Source of the DNA: Epiperipatus broadwayi
Lineage: Eukaryota; Onychophora; Udeonychophora; Euonychophora; Peripatidae
NCBI GenBank assembly: GCA_028023455.1
Contig: JAQFVV010006342.1
Location: 1,509,001-1,573,000 of the forward strand
Length of the DNA stretch: 64,000 nt
Direction: 5' to 3'
Made by a program: the position numbers and the translations under genes. Positions 47,905-60,287 of this stretch are shown piece after piece; positions within the stretch are counted from its first letter, which is position 1; every line of letters begins with the position of its first letter. Under the pieces are notes generated by a model that saw nothing but the letters and a program-made list of their open reading frames with translations, was not told the DNA's origin and made no database searches.

Positions 47905-50900
47905 TACTCCGGGGGGTCTGGCGCCCGCTGCATTGTTTTGCGCCTGTTGTGTTTCTGGTGCCCGCCGTCCCTGGCGTTTTAAAAGTCATGTTTTTAGAAA
48001 GAATGCACGATGTATGCTATTTTTGATATCAAAATGATAAAATTGATTGTTAATTATATTTTTTCTACAAACGGTTTGTATGAAATAATATATAATTTAA
48101 CACGAAATTTGATGTTGAAAAATTTGAGAAATTTTAAAAATAAGGTTTGTTAAAAATAGCGGTGATTCAAATATATATATATAATAAATTAAAAAAATAA
48201 TGTTTGAGATTAAATATTTAAATGTTTAAATATTTTCGAAAACTTTCATATTTTAATCTCAAATATTTTTTTTTTAATTTCATATTTATTATTTGCGTCA
48301 CTGTCTGTTTTTAACAAACTCATTATTTTTAAAATTTTTGCTAATTTTCAACCTCTAAATTTATGAAATATTAGCAAATTTAATAATAAATTTACAATTT
48401 ATAAATGAAATAATTTTAAAAGATAATATTACAAACATACATATTTAATTTATTATTATTAATGTACGCTATATCTATATAAACCTCCTATAAACCAAAT
48501 TTTAATCGCCCCCGGTCATGGGTCCGTTTTACCAATGTTAAAATCTGGTCACTTTAATGTATACCACCTACATGTTTAAATTTAGGTCAAAATCTTTCTA
48601 AGGAACGAATGTAATAAATAATTTTAATATTAAAAGAAATAGTTAAAAAGTAAATTTACAAAACTGTTATAATTATAATAATTTTATCTCCTTGACTTCA
48701 TATTAATAAACCTTGATATGTTGTTTTATTTCAGTTCTGACAAATATCATTTTCAATAGCAATTAATCCAAATTACGCCGTTTTGTGACTAGTTGTTCTC
48801 AAGTAAGTTTTAATTAATTTTAACTTAGAAAAGTCACCGCTTGCAACACTAACAGGTAATGTTAATAATATTCTTAAAGCTATTGATAAGTTTGGCATAG
48901 ATAAATTATTAGAAACTATAAAATTAAGTGTTTCGAAAGGGTTTTGAGAATTTAAAAAATCCTTTTGAAAAATATCTCGAAAAGCACATAATTCGTCGAA
49001 TAAATCTGTAGCATTAATATCTTTACTGTTATCAAATTTCAAAATATTTTCTAAATCTTTGTTTTGCTTGTAATGTCTTATATTTCTGATATTTTATATG
49101 AAAATTGAATTATTATAAATGCTTCAGGGTTCAAGTCTGTTAAAGAATTAATGCTACATCTAAAAGTTAAAAATGTTTATTTTAAATTTTTCTTCAGGTA
49201 TTTGAGGTGTTTCGTCCTGATGCTCTAATCAAATTGACGAGTTTTTTTCCGTTGTCGAACTTCTTTGGCAGTTTTAAATTCTTTCTCTCCATCAACCTCT
49301 TCGCTAAGTTCATCTGCAATTTTGAGAATGTTTTTGAAATTTGAATCTGATCGATATTCTCGTAAAAATTTATTTAGATTTGCGATCGATTCTAAAGCAA
49401 GTGAAGCATTCATATTTACATTTTGGAGCATTTTACTGACAGGATTTATTCTATTTAATATATCATGCCAAATTATTAAAGAACAAATAAATTTGTAATC
49501 CTTAAGGTTAGTGCAGAGTGATTGAGCTTCATGTTGAATTTCTCATTAAAAGTTCGTTGTTCATTATTTCATAGAGTGCATCATAAATTTCACCCAACTG
49601 ATACCGTAGAGGCCGGATTGCATCAATTCTGCTTTCCCATCATGTTTCTGATGGTTGTTTTAGAGTTAAAGTTTTAATAAATTTTAAAAGGATTGACCAC
49701 CGCTTATAAGATGATAAAAAAATTGTATATTTTTTGAACAATTGCAAAAAACCAATTGTATCTACATTGACTTTGGTGGCATCGTTATGATTAAGTTTAA
49801 AGAATGAGCAGCACATGGTACGTAAAATGCCGAGGTTTTTGGTTAAAATCAAATTTTGAAGTCCAGCCTTTTTGCTTTCATGTTGGCCCCATTATCATAC
49901 CCTTGACCCTGATGTCTTCAATGGGATCTTCCATTTTTCCAGTTGTTCAATTATTGTTGTATATAAACCTCTACCAGTGGAATCTGTTATATCTATGAAA
50001 CCTAAAAAGTTTTCTCTAATTTTAACCGTTCCATTATTACAAAAACTAAGCGAATAATTATGGTCATTTGTTCAGTTTTACTTGCATCTGTGTACAATCT
50101 AAAATAATAGAATAATATTTGGATTTCTTTATCGATAATAAATTGTTTCCCTAATTGCTGTACTTAAATTTCCAATAATTCATTTTGGCTATCTTTGCTC
50201 AAATAATGTACTCTATTGTTTTGATCTAGCCCTCTCAACATGATTTTCCATAACGGGATCAAACTTCGCAAATAATTCAATTAATTTTAAAAAATTTCCG
50301 TTATTTTTTTCGTATAATTTATCAGATGATCCGCGAAATGCTAAATTTTGACTACCAAGGAATTTGCTAATTTCAATCAGCCGTTCCAAAACACTCCTCC
50401 AATGTTTCTTTTCCATTTCATATAAATTTTGAGATTGACAATCAATAGTAATTTTGTTTTTTAATCTTTTCTCAAGTTCATTCCAATTCAATAAACTTTT
50501 CATGTGAGCCATACTAGTTTCATGTCTGTGTAAAGTTGTACTTAAATTTCTCCAATTATTGTATCCTTCTATGAGGCTAGATTCAGTAGATCCAAAAACT
50601 TTGCAACAAAAGCAAAACACAGAGTTCAAAATTTCGGAATAAATAAGCCATTTTCGAAAAACTACTTCTCCGTTTTCCATTTTTCTATTATAATATACAT
50701 CAGAAAATTTACGGCCATGTACATCGTTCAGATATATAATATCTTTCTTTTGAACATTCCCATTTCTACTAAAATAACACGTAGTTTGTCATCGATTTTA
50801 TTCCATTCAGCTGGATCTTCTAAATTTGTACACATTTGATATGATATTGGCACAATGACTTTGTTGTCACTTAACTGTTTCTTACTAAAATCTTGTTCAA

Positions 50901-52220
50901 TATTTTCAACAGTTCCCTGTGATCTAGATGATGTGCACGGTTCTGGTTCTTGTTGAATATAAGCTATTTCAGAAGCAGTTGATATTTTAAGATATTTATT
51001 AAGTGATCCACTTTGTTTTTTAATGTTTGCTATTTTTTCAGCTTGGCGTTTACGATTTTGTGCACCGGATAGTTTTTTCTTAGTTTTTGATTCCATATTA
51101 CTTTTACTCATGAACGCCACTTTAAAATAATTTTCAAATGTAATAAATAAATAAATACGGACTCTAATTTATATATTTACATCATGTATCTTAATACTTA
51201 AGATTATATATCGCTAATTTAGATGTCCAACACAAATTACTTCTTGCACCAAAATACAAAACTCTATACGCGGAGGGGAAGAAGTTGTTTAACTTGTTTA
51301 CCTAAAAAAGGCAGCTAATAAATTGGAAATATTCAGCCATTGACATTAAAAATGGTCAGGTTTTAAAATAACTCAAGTGTCCAGTTTTTTACGCTTGATT
51401 GAACATTTTAGTTTTACCATTGGCAAGATTTTCTTTTGTTATCATATATTTTTCTAATTAATACAGGTGGCCTGCCAGGCCTGATGCGATTTCAATAGAA
51501 AATTTCCTGGGATTATAATTATTGTTTACAAGTTCTTACTAAGATTTTAAAATTTGCGATAAACATCATAAGCAAACGTATGTAATTAATTTGCAAACCT
51601 AATTAGTATGCAGAAAAAATAGACTTTTGACAACGATTAAAATATATAAAATAAAAAGTAAACTGAAAATTATATTAAGTTTACTGGAATTATACCTATA
51701 ATATATATTAATAAGTTCGAATATTTATATCAAATTATTATTTAAATAAAAAATTAGAAAATGTTTTATTTTGCAATATTATAATCGTTTCTTACGATTT
51801 CAAAATTATTACATGATCTAATATATATATACCATATACATACATAAGTTCTAATTTATAATACTTTTAGTGTGTGTTTATTTATATATTTGTTAGCAGA
51901 AAGTTACTTATAGTTTACTATAAGCAGACATATATATATATATAAACATTACAATATGAAATTTGTAATATAATAAACTTTATGTTTAGTTTATTGTTCA
52001 TGATAAATAATAGATTTGATTGTTTTATATTTTTAATATTAAGCAGAGCTTGTGTGCAGGCCTGCTTGTGTGTGTCATTTAATAAGATATAATATGACTT
52101 CATATGATTTTCAATAATCTACTCTCAATAATTTTTGTAAATAAACATTTGAGAATAATATTCTTCAAATGTGAGTATTTTTGTTAGTAGAGCGTTGCAT
52201 GCCCGCTTCCGCCGGCCCTG
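47905..52220 (-). mobile_element. Decayed hAT transposon (TTF zinc finger/DUF4371 type)
   Basis: The transposase pseudogene at 48720-51120 lies within two GC-rich blocks that stand out in this AT-rich window. The right block ends CCGCCGGCCCTG at 52220; its reverse complement CAGGGCCGGCGG is a normal hAT terminus. The left block (47905-47985, CCGGGGGGTCTGGCGCCCGC) is only partly similar. No 8-bp target duplication was found, so the left end is uncertain. Confidence 0.5.
48720..51120 (-). pseudogene. hAT transposase, TTF zinc finger + DUF4371 + hATC, broken
   Basis: Pieces in order on the minus strand: N-terminal region with a basic start (51120-50728); NDVHGRKFSDVYY and FRKWLIYS with FCFCCKVFG, the TTF-type finger, then GYNNWRNLSTTLHRHE (50710-50213); the transposase core with SIILDCT and later GFIDITDSTG (about 50130-49960), YDNGANMK (49905), WWESRIDAIRPLRYQLGEIY (49630-49570) and RQRKKTRQFD (49225); and the hATC dimerisation end with LPVSVASGDFSKLKLIKTYL (48850-48780) and IAIEND. 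This is the ZMYM-like hAT lineage common in animals. Frameshifts near 50750 and 50090 and between the later pieces, and a TGA at about 49626-49628 where TRW is usual, make it non-functional. Confidence 0.85.
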
Positions 52221-54164
52221 TTAACTACTAATGCAATATAAAATATTAATGATAATAATAATAATAATATTGATGCTCTTTAATATTCTGCCTACTGTTC
52301 ACATTGTGGAAATGCCTATAGCTTATTAGGTAAATGCATTCATTAAGAAAAATTAGGATTGGTTACTTAAATAAAATAAATTTGATTTTTTTATTATAAA
52401 ATTATTTTTAAAAATATGTTTAAAAAATTAGATTACAAAAAAATTAATAAAATTGCTTATGTTTAAACTACAACCAGTATATGATACCTCTAACACAAAA
52501 GAAGAGGCATGACTGGTTATATTACGTAATTAAAATTCATATAAATTATTTTTTGCAATATAGATACACCTATAAAGATACTAGAATAGACATATGTTCA
52601 ATATATAAAATTCTAACAAATCAAGAAATATAAAAATTTCATGTAATATAATGAAGTACTCATAACCATTGGAGGTTTTAGTTATCAACACAAGAATGTA
52701 GTTAATTCATGGGTGACAAATTTACTTAGACCAAAATTTTGTTCTCTTCTGTATCATACTTTTTAGTTTCAAAAATGATTTTTTCATATAATTTTTATCA
52801 AAAAATGAAGTCTAAAATTGTATACTCATGAATGGTAAAAAAAACTGTAGCACTAGAGAGTTTGTAAAATTGCCAATGAGTGCATGTAGATTAATAGTGT
52901 TTTTGGTCAAAAGTGAGTTCCAAGTTCAATCATGTTAATTGTCCTAGAACAGAAATGGTTGCTGCATTTGAAGATATAGATGTCTTCTTCATTGGTCATT
53001 TTTTTAGGAATTGTAACTTCATTATTTTTAGAAAAGTTACAGGAACATTATTTATCAGATGAGCTACCAAAAGCAAGATCTCCAAAACACATGGATTTAG
53101 TATTGGGAAGTCAATATCTCTACTAAAGTTAAAATCATAATCTACATTTGCCATAAAAAAAATTTCTTTGTTATTTATTTTCCATGAAATTTAAAAATGT
53201 AAGAAAAAAATTTTTAATCTCATTTTAGAAAAAAAAAAAAAATTATCATTAAAAAATAAATACATCTTTAGACATATAATTAAAAGAAAAAGAATTTAGT
53301 AAACCATGTATGCGTAGTTTTTATTAATTTTGTGCTAGCTTGAATTAAAGTCTATGGTGAAATTCTTGAAAATGTGTCATGGTGTATCTTTTGTATTCGA
53401 ATGATTACTAACATGGTTGTATAATAACAAAGTGTTTTTGTAAAGCTGGCATAATTAATTCAAATAAGTTTTTTATCTAGAAGATGGATTTGTCATTGGA
53501 ACAAAATACAAATTCAAACATGGGGATTCTCATAAACAAAATGTCAGTGAGTTGTGTTCACTCACTGATTCTTAGAAATTAGTACATCGCATAATGGAAA
53601 TAAATTCCTTTCAGAACTTATCATAAGCTCAAAAAGAATCAACCAAGTGGAATATCTATGGTCTAAAGATAATTGTAATTTTGCTATACTTGCAGAAAAA
53701 GCTTTAATAAACCAATATAGTGCTAATTTTCAGATGGTCAATAAAAACTTAAAAGAAAAGTATTCTTAAAAACAAAAAACAGTTTGAAAATCAAGCAAGC
53801 TACTTTTTAATCTACAAATTTATCTTTTGATCATAATTTAGTAGTTATGGTAATGTATGAATTTTTAAAATAAATATATGTTGATTTGGCACAAAAAATA
53901 GTTCAAGAGTTGATTATTTTCATTCTTGAGATAGAAAAAAAAGAAAACAAAATAGTGAATTATTTTTTTCACTTTATCATAGATAAGATTACATAACACT
54001 AATAATGTCTTACAACAGCTATAAAAAAGTATCTTTACATCATTTCATATTTAATGATTTTGGTCATTTGAACATAAACTTGTATTTAGGTAGCAGTAAT
54101 TTCTATGTATTGTTTCTCAATAGTTTAAGCATAAAAAATGAAGAAATTTTCTTAAAGAATACAA
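52221..54164. other. AT-rich non-coding stretch
   Basis: No supported feature. A 13-base A run lies at about 53229-53241. Confidence 0.5.
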
Positions 54165-54394
54165 TGCGGGATTCGAACTCAGACTTTCACATGATCCACA
54201 ACTCTCAGTGTCATCTTATATTGCTGACCCACCTGATTACACACATGTTGGACCAACTGATGAGTGCTGGTTTAGCACGAAAATGCATACTGATGCTTAT
54301 TTGTCTTTTCAACATGTGTGTGATCAAGTGGGTCAGCTATATAAGATGGCACTGAGGGTTGTGGGTCGTGTGAAAGTCTGAGTTTGAATCGCGC
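54165..54394 (+). repeat. Foldback element with hammerhead-like core in its loop
   Basis: The left arm (54165-54250) and right arm (54310-54394) are inverted over about 85 bp with some mismatches, for example ACACACATGTTG against CAACATGTGTGT and GACTTTCACATGATCC against GGTCGTGTGAAAGTC. Outer ends are B-box-like: GCGGGATTCGAACTC and GAGTTTGAATCGCGC. The 59-bp loop contains CTGATGA (54257-54263), a perfect 5-bp hairpin GTGCT/AGCAC with loop GGTTT (54264-54278) and GAAA (54279-54282), followed by the palindrome ATGCAT. Stem I is not evident in the loop itself. The 116-codon frame running through it is not a gene. Confidence 0.6.
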
Positions 54395-56318
54395 ATATAT
54401 TACATATATAAGTGCAGGTTTAAGCCTGTACAATGTATTAAAAAATACAATGAAAATGAGTACTTATATATATAAATAATATATTTTCTACCGATGATTA
54501 TTTAAAACCAAGTGTTATTTTTAGATATATTGCATATATGTTAAAGTAAACAATATATTACTTAAAACTATTATTAAAAAATAAATTCTGTTTTTATACC
54601 TTCAATGATAGCATTAAATGCCTATATAAATTATTCATAATAAATTTTTAAATTTATTAAATTTTTATTTCCAATCATTTAATTTATATAATATGATTAC
54701 AGGGAACTATTTTGTAATATTTACAAATTAGCCATTCAAATCTAATTATCTGTAAATTTTACTTAACTAATCAACGAATATTCAGAATAATTTAAAATGT
54801 AATACAATATGTTATCTTCACCTAAAAAAAAAGGTTTTTTAAAAAAAGAAAATATTTTTGCATTTTTTATTTTCTCCATTAAAATTTATCTTTCGCTTGT
54901 CTGTTTACATACATTAAACTCAACTCAGTATGAATTAAGTAAGTCTTTGAGGATAAAAAAGTTTTTTTTTCTTCAACTATCACTTAAATAATGTTTATGA
55001 CATTCAGTTTATCAGTTAAACAAATATTTTTTAAAAAAGTGTCAGCAATCTATTTTTTTTAAAAAAAAAAACCTTAGAAAGCAAATAAATGGAAATAAAT
55101 TACTATTATTAATGAAAAACCCGTATATATATATGTATATAAAATAGAAAAAATATAGTCAAAATAAGAGTCATAGATCATATGACCCTATTCTCTTAAG
55201 CTTGTAAGTTATAAACAATTAGGATTGCCAATTCCTCAACAAGCTTTGTGATAAATGCTTAGCTAAAGAAAGCATTTAAAATATCCCTGTCAGGACCCCC
55301 CCAACCTCTGACCATGGTTTCGTGCTCTGGCACTCCTCAGAGAGGTACTAAAATGGGTTCAGACACTAGAAAAAATATAGATTTTTTAAAAAAACCAAGA
55401 TAATGTTGCAAATCATCTCCTTTACAGTTGAAAGAAAAATATATTCCCCTCCTGTCATATAACAAACTGCCCATACTTCAGTCAACACATATATTTAATA
55501 TATCATATTATAGTATTTAAATACAGCATTATTATTGTTCATAAAACTGAATAAATTAATCTTAACGTAGCCTTACCATATTAAATAAGTATACGCAACG
55601 TCTATAAAATAATCCGGATACAGTTCTAAGTAAATAATTTACTAACTTAATATCATCATGTATATAAATATACTGTAAGCATTATAAGTGTATAATAAAA
55701 TAATTTGCCAGACTTACATAGATAAAAAAAAAAAAGGAATATGAAAGGGAAAAAAAGAATCATTATCAAAAAGAGCTAATGGCTTTATTACTAGGGAGTT
55801 CATAAGAAATTTGAATGCCAGAAATGATCATGGGACCTACCGCCCCCATGCCAAAATGTATAGGGTTCATCATCAAATCAGAAGCTATACCAAATACCAT
55901 GGGAAATCCCAAAAATTAAATATATCAATTAAGAGATGTCAAATCTATAAGCCACATTGTAAACAAGAAAGTAAGATCATTGAATATTATAAGACAGAGT
56001 GATTAGACTTTGTAATTAATTTCTAACTAACAGATGTTCTGGTGAGATGGATACAGTTAAATCATAAATGATTGTCAAAGTCTAGCAGCAAGGTATTTAG
56101 AACAAGTGGAATCCAACACAGGAAAAGTCATTATTGTGATACTGAGAAGAGTGCCAAATGAGATCTGTGTCATACACAAGCAGACACAAGCAGTGAATAT
56201 TTAGGAGCATGAATACTAAAGGTCTTTAAATTACATAATTCTTATATTACAATTCTTAGCAAAATGTTATAAAGATCTTATCAATATCAAGTGAGTTACA
56301 GATAATAATTTTGATATA
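54395..56318. other. AT-rich non-coding stretch with one GC-richer repeat-like patch
   Basis: At 55755-55925 the minus strand stays open for about 45 codons and is less AT-rich (AACCCTATACATTTTGGCAT region). It looks like a fragment of a dispersed repeat and I do not recognise a protein. Otherwise nothing is supported. Confidence 0.4.
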
Positions 56319-56326
56319 GGTTACAT
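56319..56326 (+). repeat. 8-bp target site duplication, left (GGTTACAT)
   Basis: GGTTACAT directly precedes the hAT left end CAGTGTTTCCC and is repeated exactly at 57525-57532 after the right end. Confidence 0.85.
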
Positions 56327-57524
56327 CAGTGTTTCCCAACCTGTGGTACGCGTACCACTGGTGGTACGCGAATTGCTGGTTGGTGGTACATGAAAAATAA
56401 TCAATAATGGCAGACATAAAAATATTAAAAAATTAAATCATAAAAATATCATAGAAACGTTTTTTTCCTATAATTCATAAAAATTATTTTAATTAATAAT
56501 ATTATACAGTAAAGTTGTTAATATGTACAGTCGATAACGATCTTTAATGTTAATGATAAAATTGAAAGTATCATTAAGAAATTAGATTTTTGGAAACAGT
56601 GTATTGAAAACAATCAACCGGAAGTATTCGAAACTCTACATATTTTTTTGTTTGAAAATAAGGTTAGTCTGTCTCAAGATATAAGAGAAAATATAATAGC
56701 ACATTTAACAGGATTAAAATTGTCTTTCATGGAATATTTTCCAAAACCCGAAAACACAAATGATAATTGGATTGCAAACCCCTTCTATGAAGAAAATTTA
56801 GAAAAAGCTACATATTATCAATAAAAGATAAAGAAAATTTAATAGAATTATCATGTGATAGAACTTTACAAGCAGAATTTAAATGACACAATCTAATTAG
56901 TTTTTGGTTAAACATTAAAGAATATGAACAACTTTCTGAGAAAGCTCTTAAATTATTATTACTGCTTACTAGTACGGAATTAGTAGAAAGTGCTTTTTCT
57001 TCATATATTTTTTTAAAAAATAAGTATCGAAACAGATTGAACGCAACTGTAGACTTAAGGGTATACTTTGCATCTTTTGAACTAAATTTTAAAAAATTTA
57101 TGTTCTTCGACCCAAGCATAAAGATCTCATTAAATTTATTTTATAAAAATATTTGATTATAAGAAAATATATTAATTGTTTTTTTATAATTTTGTGTTTT
57201 TATTAAAACCATTTATTAGTAAACGAAATAGTATATAAATATGAAACTTTGAACAAACACATACATATATATATTACAGTGAGTTTATAATTTCAGTGAG
57301 CTTATAATCCGGCATGATGTTTAGGCATGTTTCAATGTAATTTGTCTCATTATGTGATGTGAATACATACATGGTCACTCTATAATATTTATAATGCAAA
57401 TAAAATAACATACTCGCAATAACAAATTTTACGAAATACAATCATTTTTATGAAGTGGTACAATTTAGCGTGATGTACTACCAAGTGGTTCGCGAGCCAA
57501 AAAAGATTGGGAAACGCTGTGCTG
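56327..57524 (+). mobile_element. Internally deleted hAT transposon, 1,198 bp
   Basis: The left end CAGTGTTTCCCAACCTGTGG and the reverse complement of the right end (CAGCACAGCGTTTCCCAATC) are hAT-type inverted repeats that differ by a 4-bp insertion. Both continue into the GGTACGCG / GGCTCGCGAACC subterminal blocks. The element is bounded by the 8-bp duplication GGTTACAT. Only the C-terminal part of a transposase remains inside. The palindrome-rich left end (GGTACGCGTACC) is typical of this lineage. Confidence 0.88.
56546..57156 (+). pseudogene. hAT transposase C-terminal remnant (ZBED5/SCAND3-like)
   Basis: Two overlapping frames give a continuous C-terminal part of the transposase. Frame one (56546-56824) has LDFWKQCIENN, FLFENK, HLTGLKLSFMEYFP and WIANPF. 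After a frameshift near 56815, frame two runs to the TGA at 57154 with ELSCDRTLQAEFK, an internal TGA at 56884, FWLNIKEY, LSEKALKLLLLLTSTELVES, AFSS, KNKYRNRLN and DLRVYFASFELNF. This is the end of the hAT dimerisation region as in ZBED5, FAM200 and SCAND3-type proteins. The zinc finger and the first part of the catalytic core are missing. Non-functional. Confidence 0.8.
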
Positions 57525-57532
57525 GGTTACAT
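57525..57532 (+). repeat. 8-bp target site duplication, right (GGTTACAT)
   Basis: Exact match to 56319-56326. Confidence 0.85.
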
Positions 57533-58143
57533 AATCAAACTGGTATTCTAATCATAAATAAAATCTTGTATGTGCATTATTAATGGCAGATAGACAACAA
57601 TTTAAGCATAAAAATAAACATTATTCAAATCTGAATTTCGAATAATAAAATTGCAGTCATTTCCTGTTTAACATCTCATATGATTATTTTGAACATTTGT
57701 TATTTAGGACAAAAAAAAAGAACTTCTTTTAACTATTTTATCCGCAAATGATGAGTTTTTCTATTATTGTAAGTAAGTAAGTTTTAAGCTTTGCTTCATT
57801 AGTATGAAAAATATATAAAATGAAATTACTGTTGGCATAAGGATGAAAATATAATTTTCACATAATGCAGTTGACTGACTTCTAATAATTTACAATCTGA
57901 CCGTTATTTTATATAAACATCCCTATATACATATCTGGCTTTAATTTAATTTTTTTGTTTATTTAAAATAACAATAGTTAATTCAAATATTGAATCAAGA
58001 AACAGAAAATTAAAATCTTACTTATAGAAAGTATAAAAAACAGCCTGTTCCCATCAATTAAAATGACAACGTTTTTATAGTTCACAATGTGGACAAGGAG
58101 GTGCTGGCTCTGTTTCAACCAAACAATCAAAAATCCCCAAGTA
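57533..58143. other. AT-rich non-coding stretch
   Basis: No supported feature. Confidence 0.5.
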
Positions 58144-58247
58144 CTATTCTTTAACAAAATTGACAAAATAAAAGAAGGGGACAAGAATATTACTCCAATG
58201 GATATCTTTGCCACAACATGGAGCCTGATCTCCATCCCTAAGCCCAC
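58144..58247 (-). CDS. Candidate terminal exon, SLX1-like zinc-finger end
   Basis: On the minus strand TTCAG at 58252-58248 is a splice-acceptor-like site, followed by an open frame of 33 codons ending at TAG (58146-58144). It contains GDQAPCCGKDIHWSNILV, which resembles the C-terminal finger of the structure-specific nuclease subunit SLX1 (pattern GxCPxC, then W and a D/N-hydrophobic pair; human form GQCPCCEKSLLWGDLI). The first Cys of the pattern is Ala here. The rest of the protein, including the GIY-YIG nuclease part, is not in view on this strand. It could be the last exon of a gene with large introns, a pseudogene piece, or chance. Another frame over the same DNA is open for 89 codons but looks like hydrophobic noise. 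Confidence 0.3.
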
Positions 58248-60287
58248 CTGAATAAGTACGAAAAGAATTATTCTATTTCACATATCATACAAAACAAATA
58301 AATCAATAATTTTTTTTTTTTTTTTTAATTAAAATCTTAATAAATTTATTGTGGTCTCATCTACATTTTATCCTAATAATAGACACATTCAATTTACAGA
58401 ATTCTTCAGAAATAGATTTTAAAAACTTATAGTTGACCAATTAAATAATAAGTAAACAAACAGCCAATGATACAAACAAGTCAGTTAAATATAGAATTAG
58501 TGAATCCAATAGTGTTAACATTATAGCAGTGAATTGTACATATAAGCAGATAAACATGAAAATAATTACTTAGAATTTTGCTTACAGAGCAGTAATTCAC
58601 CTATTTAGAATAAACTTTTGAACAGTAATTTATGTTAGATATTATTCATCAAATGCACTCAGGTATGTTTAAACTCAATATAGGAAATTGGTGAGATAAA
58701 TAATCTTGGATGTTTTTCCAAGATAGATGACAGCAATTTGTAAGGATAAATTTTAATTAGGTCGTTTCTTTCATCTATTTCTATCTTATTAGATCACAAA
58801 CTAACATTTGTGATTTTGTCAGCCCTAGTAAGTAGCAAGCATAGTATTATATGAATGTTATTATAATAGCACTGTAAAAGTTTGAATTTTATGTTTCTTT
58901 ATTTCCATTATTTGCATTAGCTAGGAACATTATTTCCTAGGATTACAATGTTAATACACAACACAATTGACACAGACTTAATAGAATCTATTTATGTGGA
59001 TTAAGTCATCCTTCATCACCATCCAAATTTGTCAATTCAGTAATCAACTTAGTTGAGCATTAGACTGTGTTTAAAAAGTTATGTAACAATCAATGAAGAT
59101 TGTTTTTTTTTCTTTAAAAATAATTAAAAGAGCTAATATTGATTCTTTGGAAGAGTTTAATCCTAGAAATCCAATAAATTAGTCAATGTATATAGATCAA
59201 CCAAGTCAAAAATTCTGAGCTAAGATTAGTGATATTTGAAATGTGTGTGAAGTACAACATTCAAATTTTATGTTCATTTAGCACATATGTTTCCATCTCT
59301 GCTAAATTTTAATAAAGCAATCTCTTTGCAGATAGTTTATTTCTACCCTAAATCCCTAATTCCTGTTACAGATATACAATTTCAGCCTCTGGGTCCAAGA
59401 GAGGGGGGAAAAACCTAGAGACTTTGTAACAGAGCTCGCATCGATAATTGTTTTCTTCCTCAACAATGTTTAATTTTTGCTTACCAGCAATTGGAAAATA
59501 GTAGAAGAATATCCAGAAAAAATGTACCTTTACTTTATATTGCTTTTCACAAACTGAAATAGATAACAGCTATATACAGGTTTGAGCATAATGTTGCAAT
59601 AAAAAAGAGAAAAACAAAAATTCAAGATCATACTGAAAAAAATAATTTTAATTTTTACAAATTAGATGAATTAATATGTAATTGTTTGTATGGTCAAAAT
59701 TTTGCTCTCTGTTTAGTTTGTTCTGGAAAAATAAGATCAAATTGAAGGTGAATAACATGCTTACATTGTGCTTTTGACTAAATCTAAGACAAGATAGAAG
59801 CTATGGAAAGGAACACTGGATTGAAGTCATGCTTATTTATTATTTTACCATTCACTCAAATATAAATCATTGCTTAATAAGTTTAAAGCACTTATCATGA
59901 ACTTATATAAAAGATGGAAAATTGGAAACACTCCTATTAAAAATATAGAAATGATAAAGAAAAATAGAGTGTAATTATAGAAAAGATGTAGAAGTCCTTA
60001 ATAAAGATTATATTGTGAGTATAGTGATATTAGTTGATCATGCACTTATATTTTCAAAATGTCCTGGGAATAAAATGACAGATTGCATGTGGGATATCTT
60101 CCATATAATTTTGTATCAGATTGTTCTTCTTTGCAATATATGCAATAAATATTACTTTTTTTTTTTAATCAGTAATGAATCTATTCAACCAAATTTTATT
60201 ACGAATTGAAAAATTCATGCAATAAAATAAAATTACATTTTAAAATCTGATTACATATAAAACATAAAAATATCAAGATGCAAATAC
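58248..60287. other. Non-coding stretch with one ambiguous exon-like island
   Basis: Mostly AT-rich. At 59373-59475 GC content rises and both strands are open. The plus strand follows an acceptor-like TTCCTGTTACAG with a frame containing SLWVQERGEKPRDFVTELA and ending TAA. The minus strand has a frame with NYRCELCYK. I cannot decide which, if either, is coding. No other gene seen. Confidence 0.35.

Noticed and set aside
54005-54355. 116-codon plus-strand ORF
   Set aside because: It runs through the foldback element and its loop; no protein family recognised.
56808-57119. 103-codon minus-strand ORF
   Set aside because: Antisense of the hAT transposase remnant, which reads on the plus strand.
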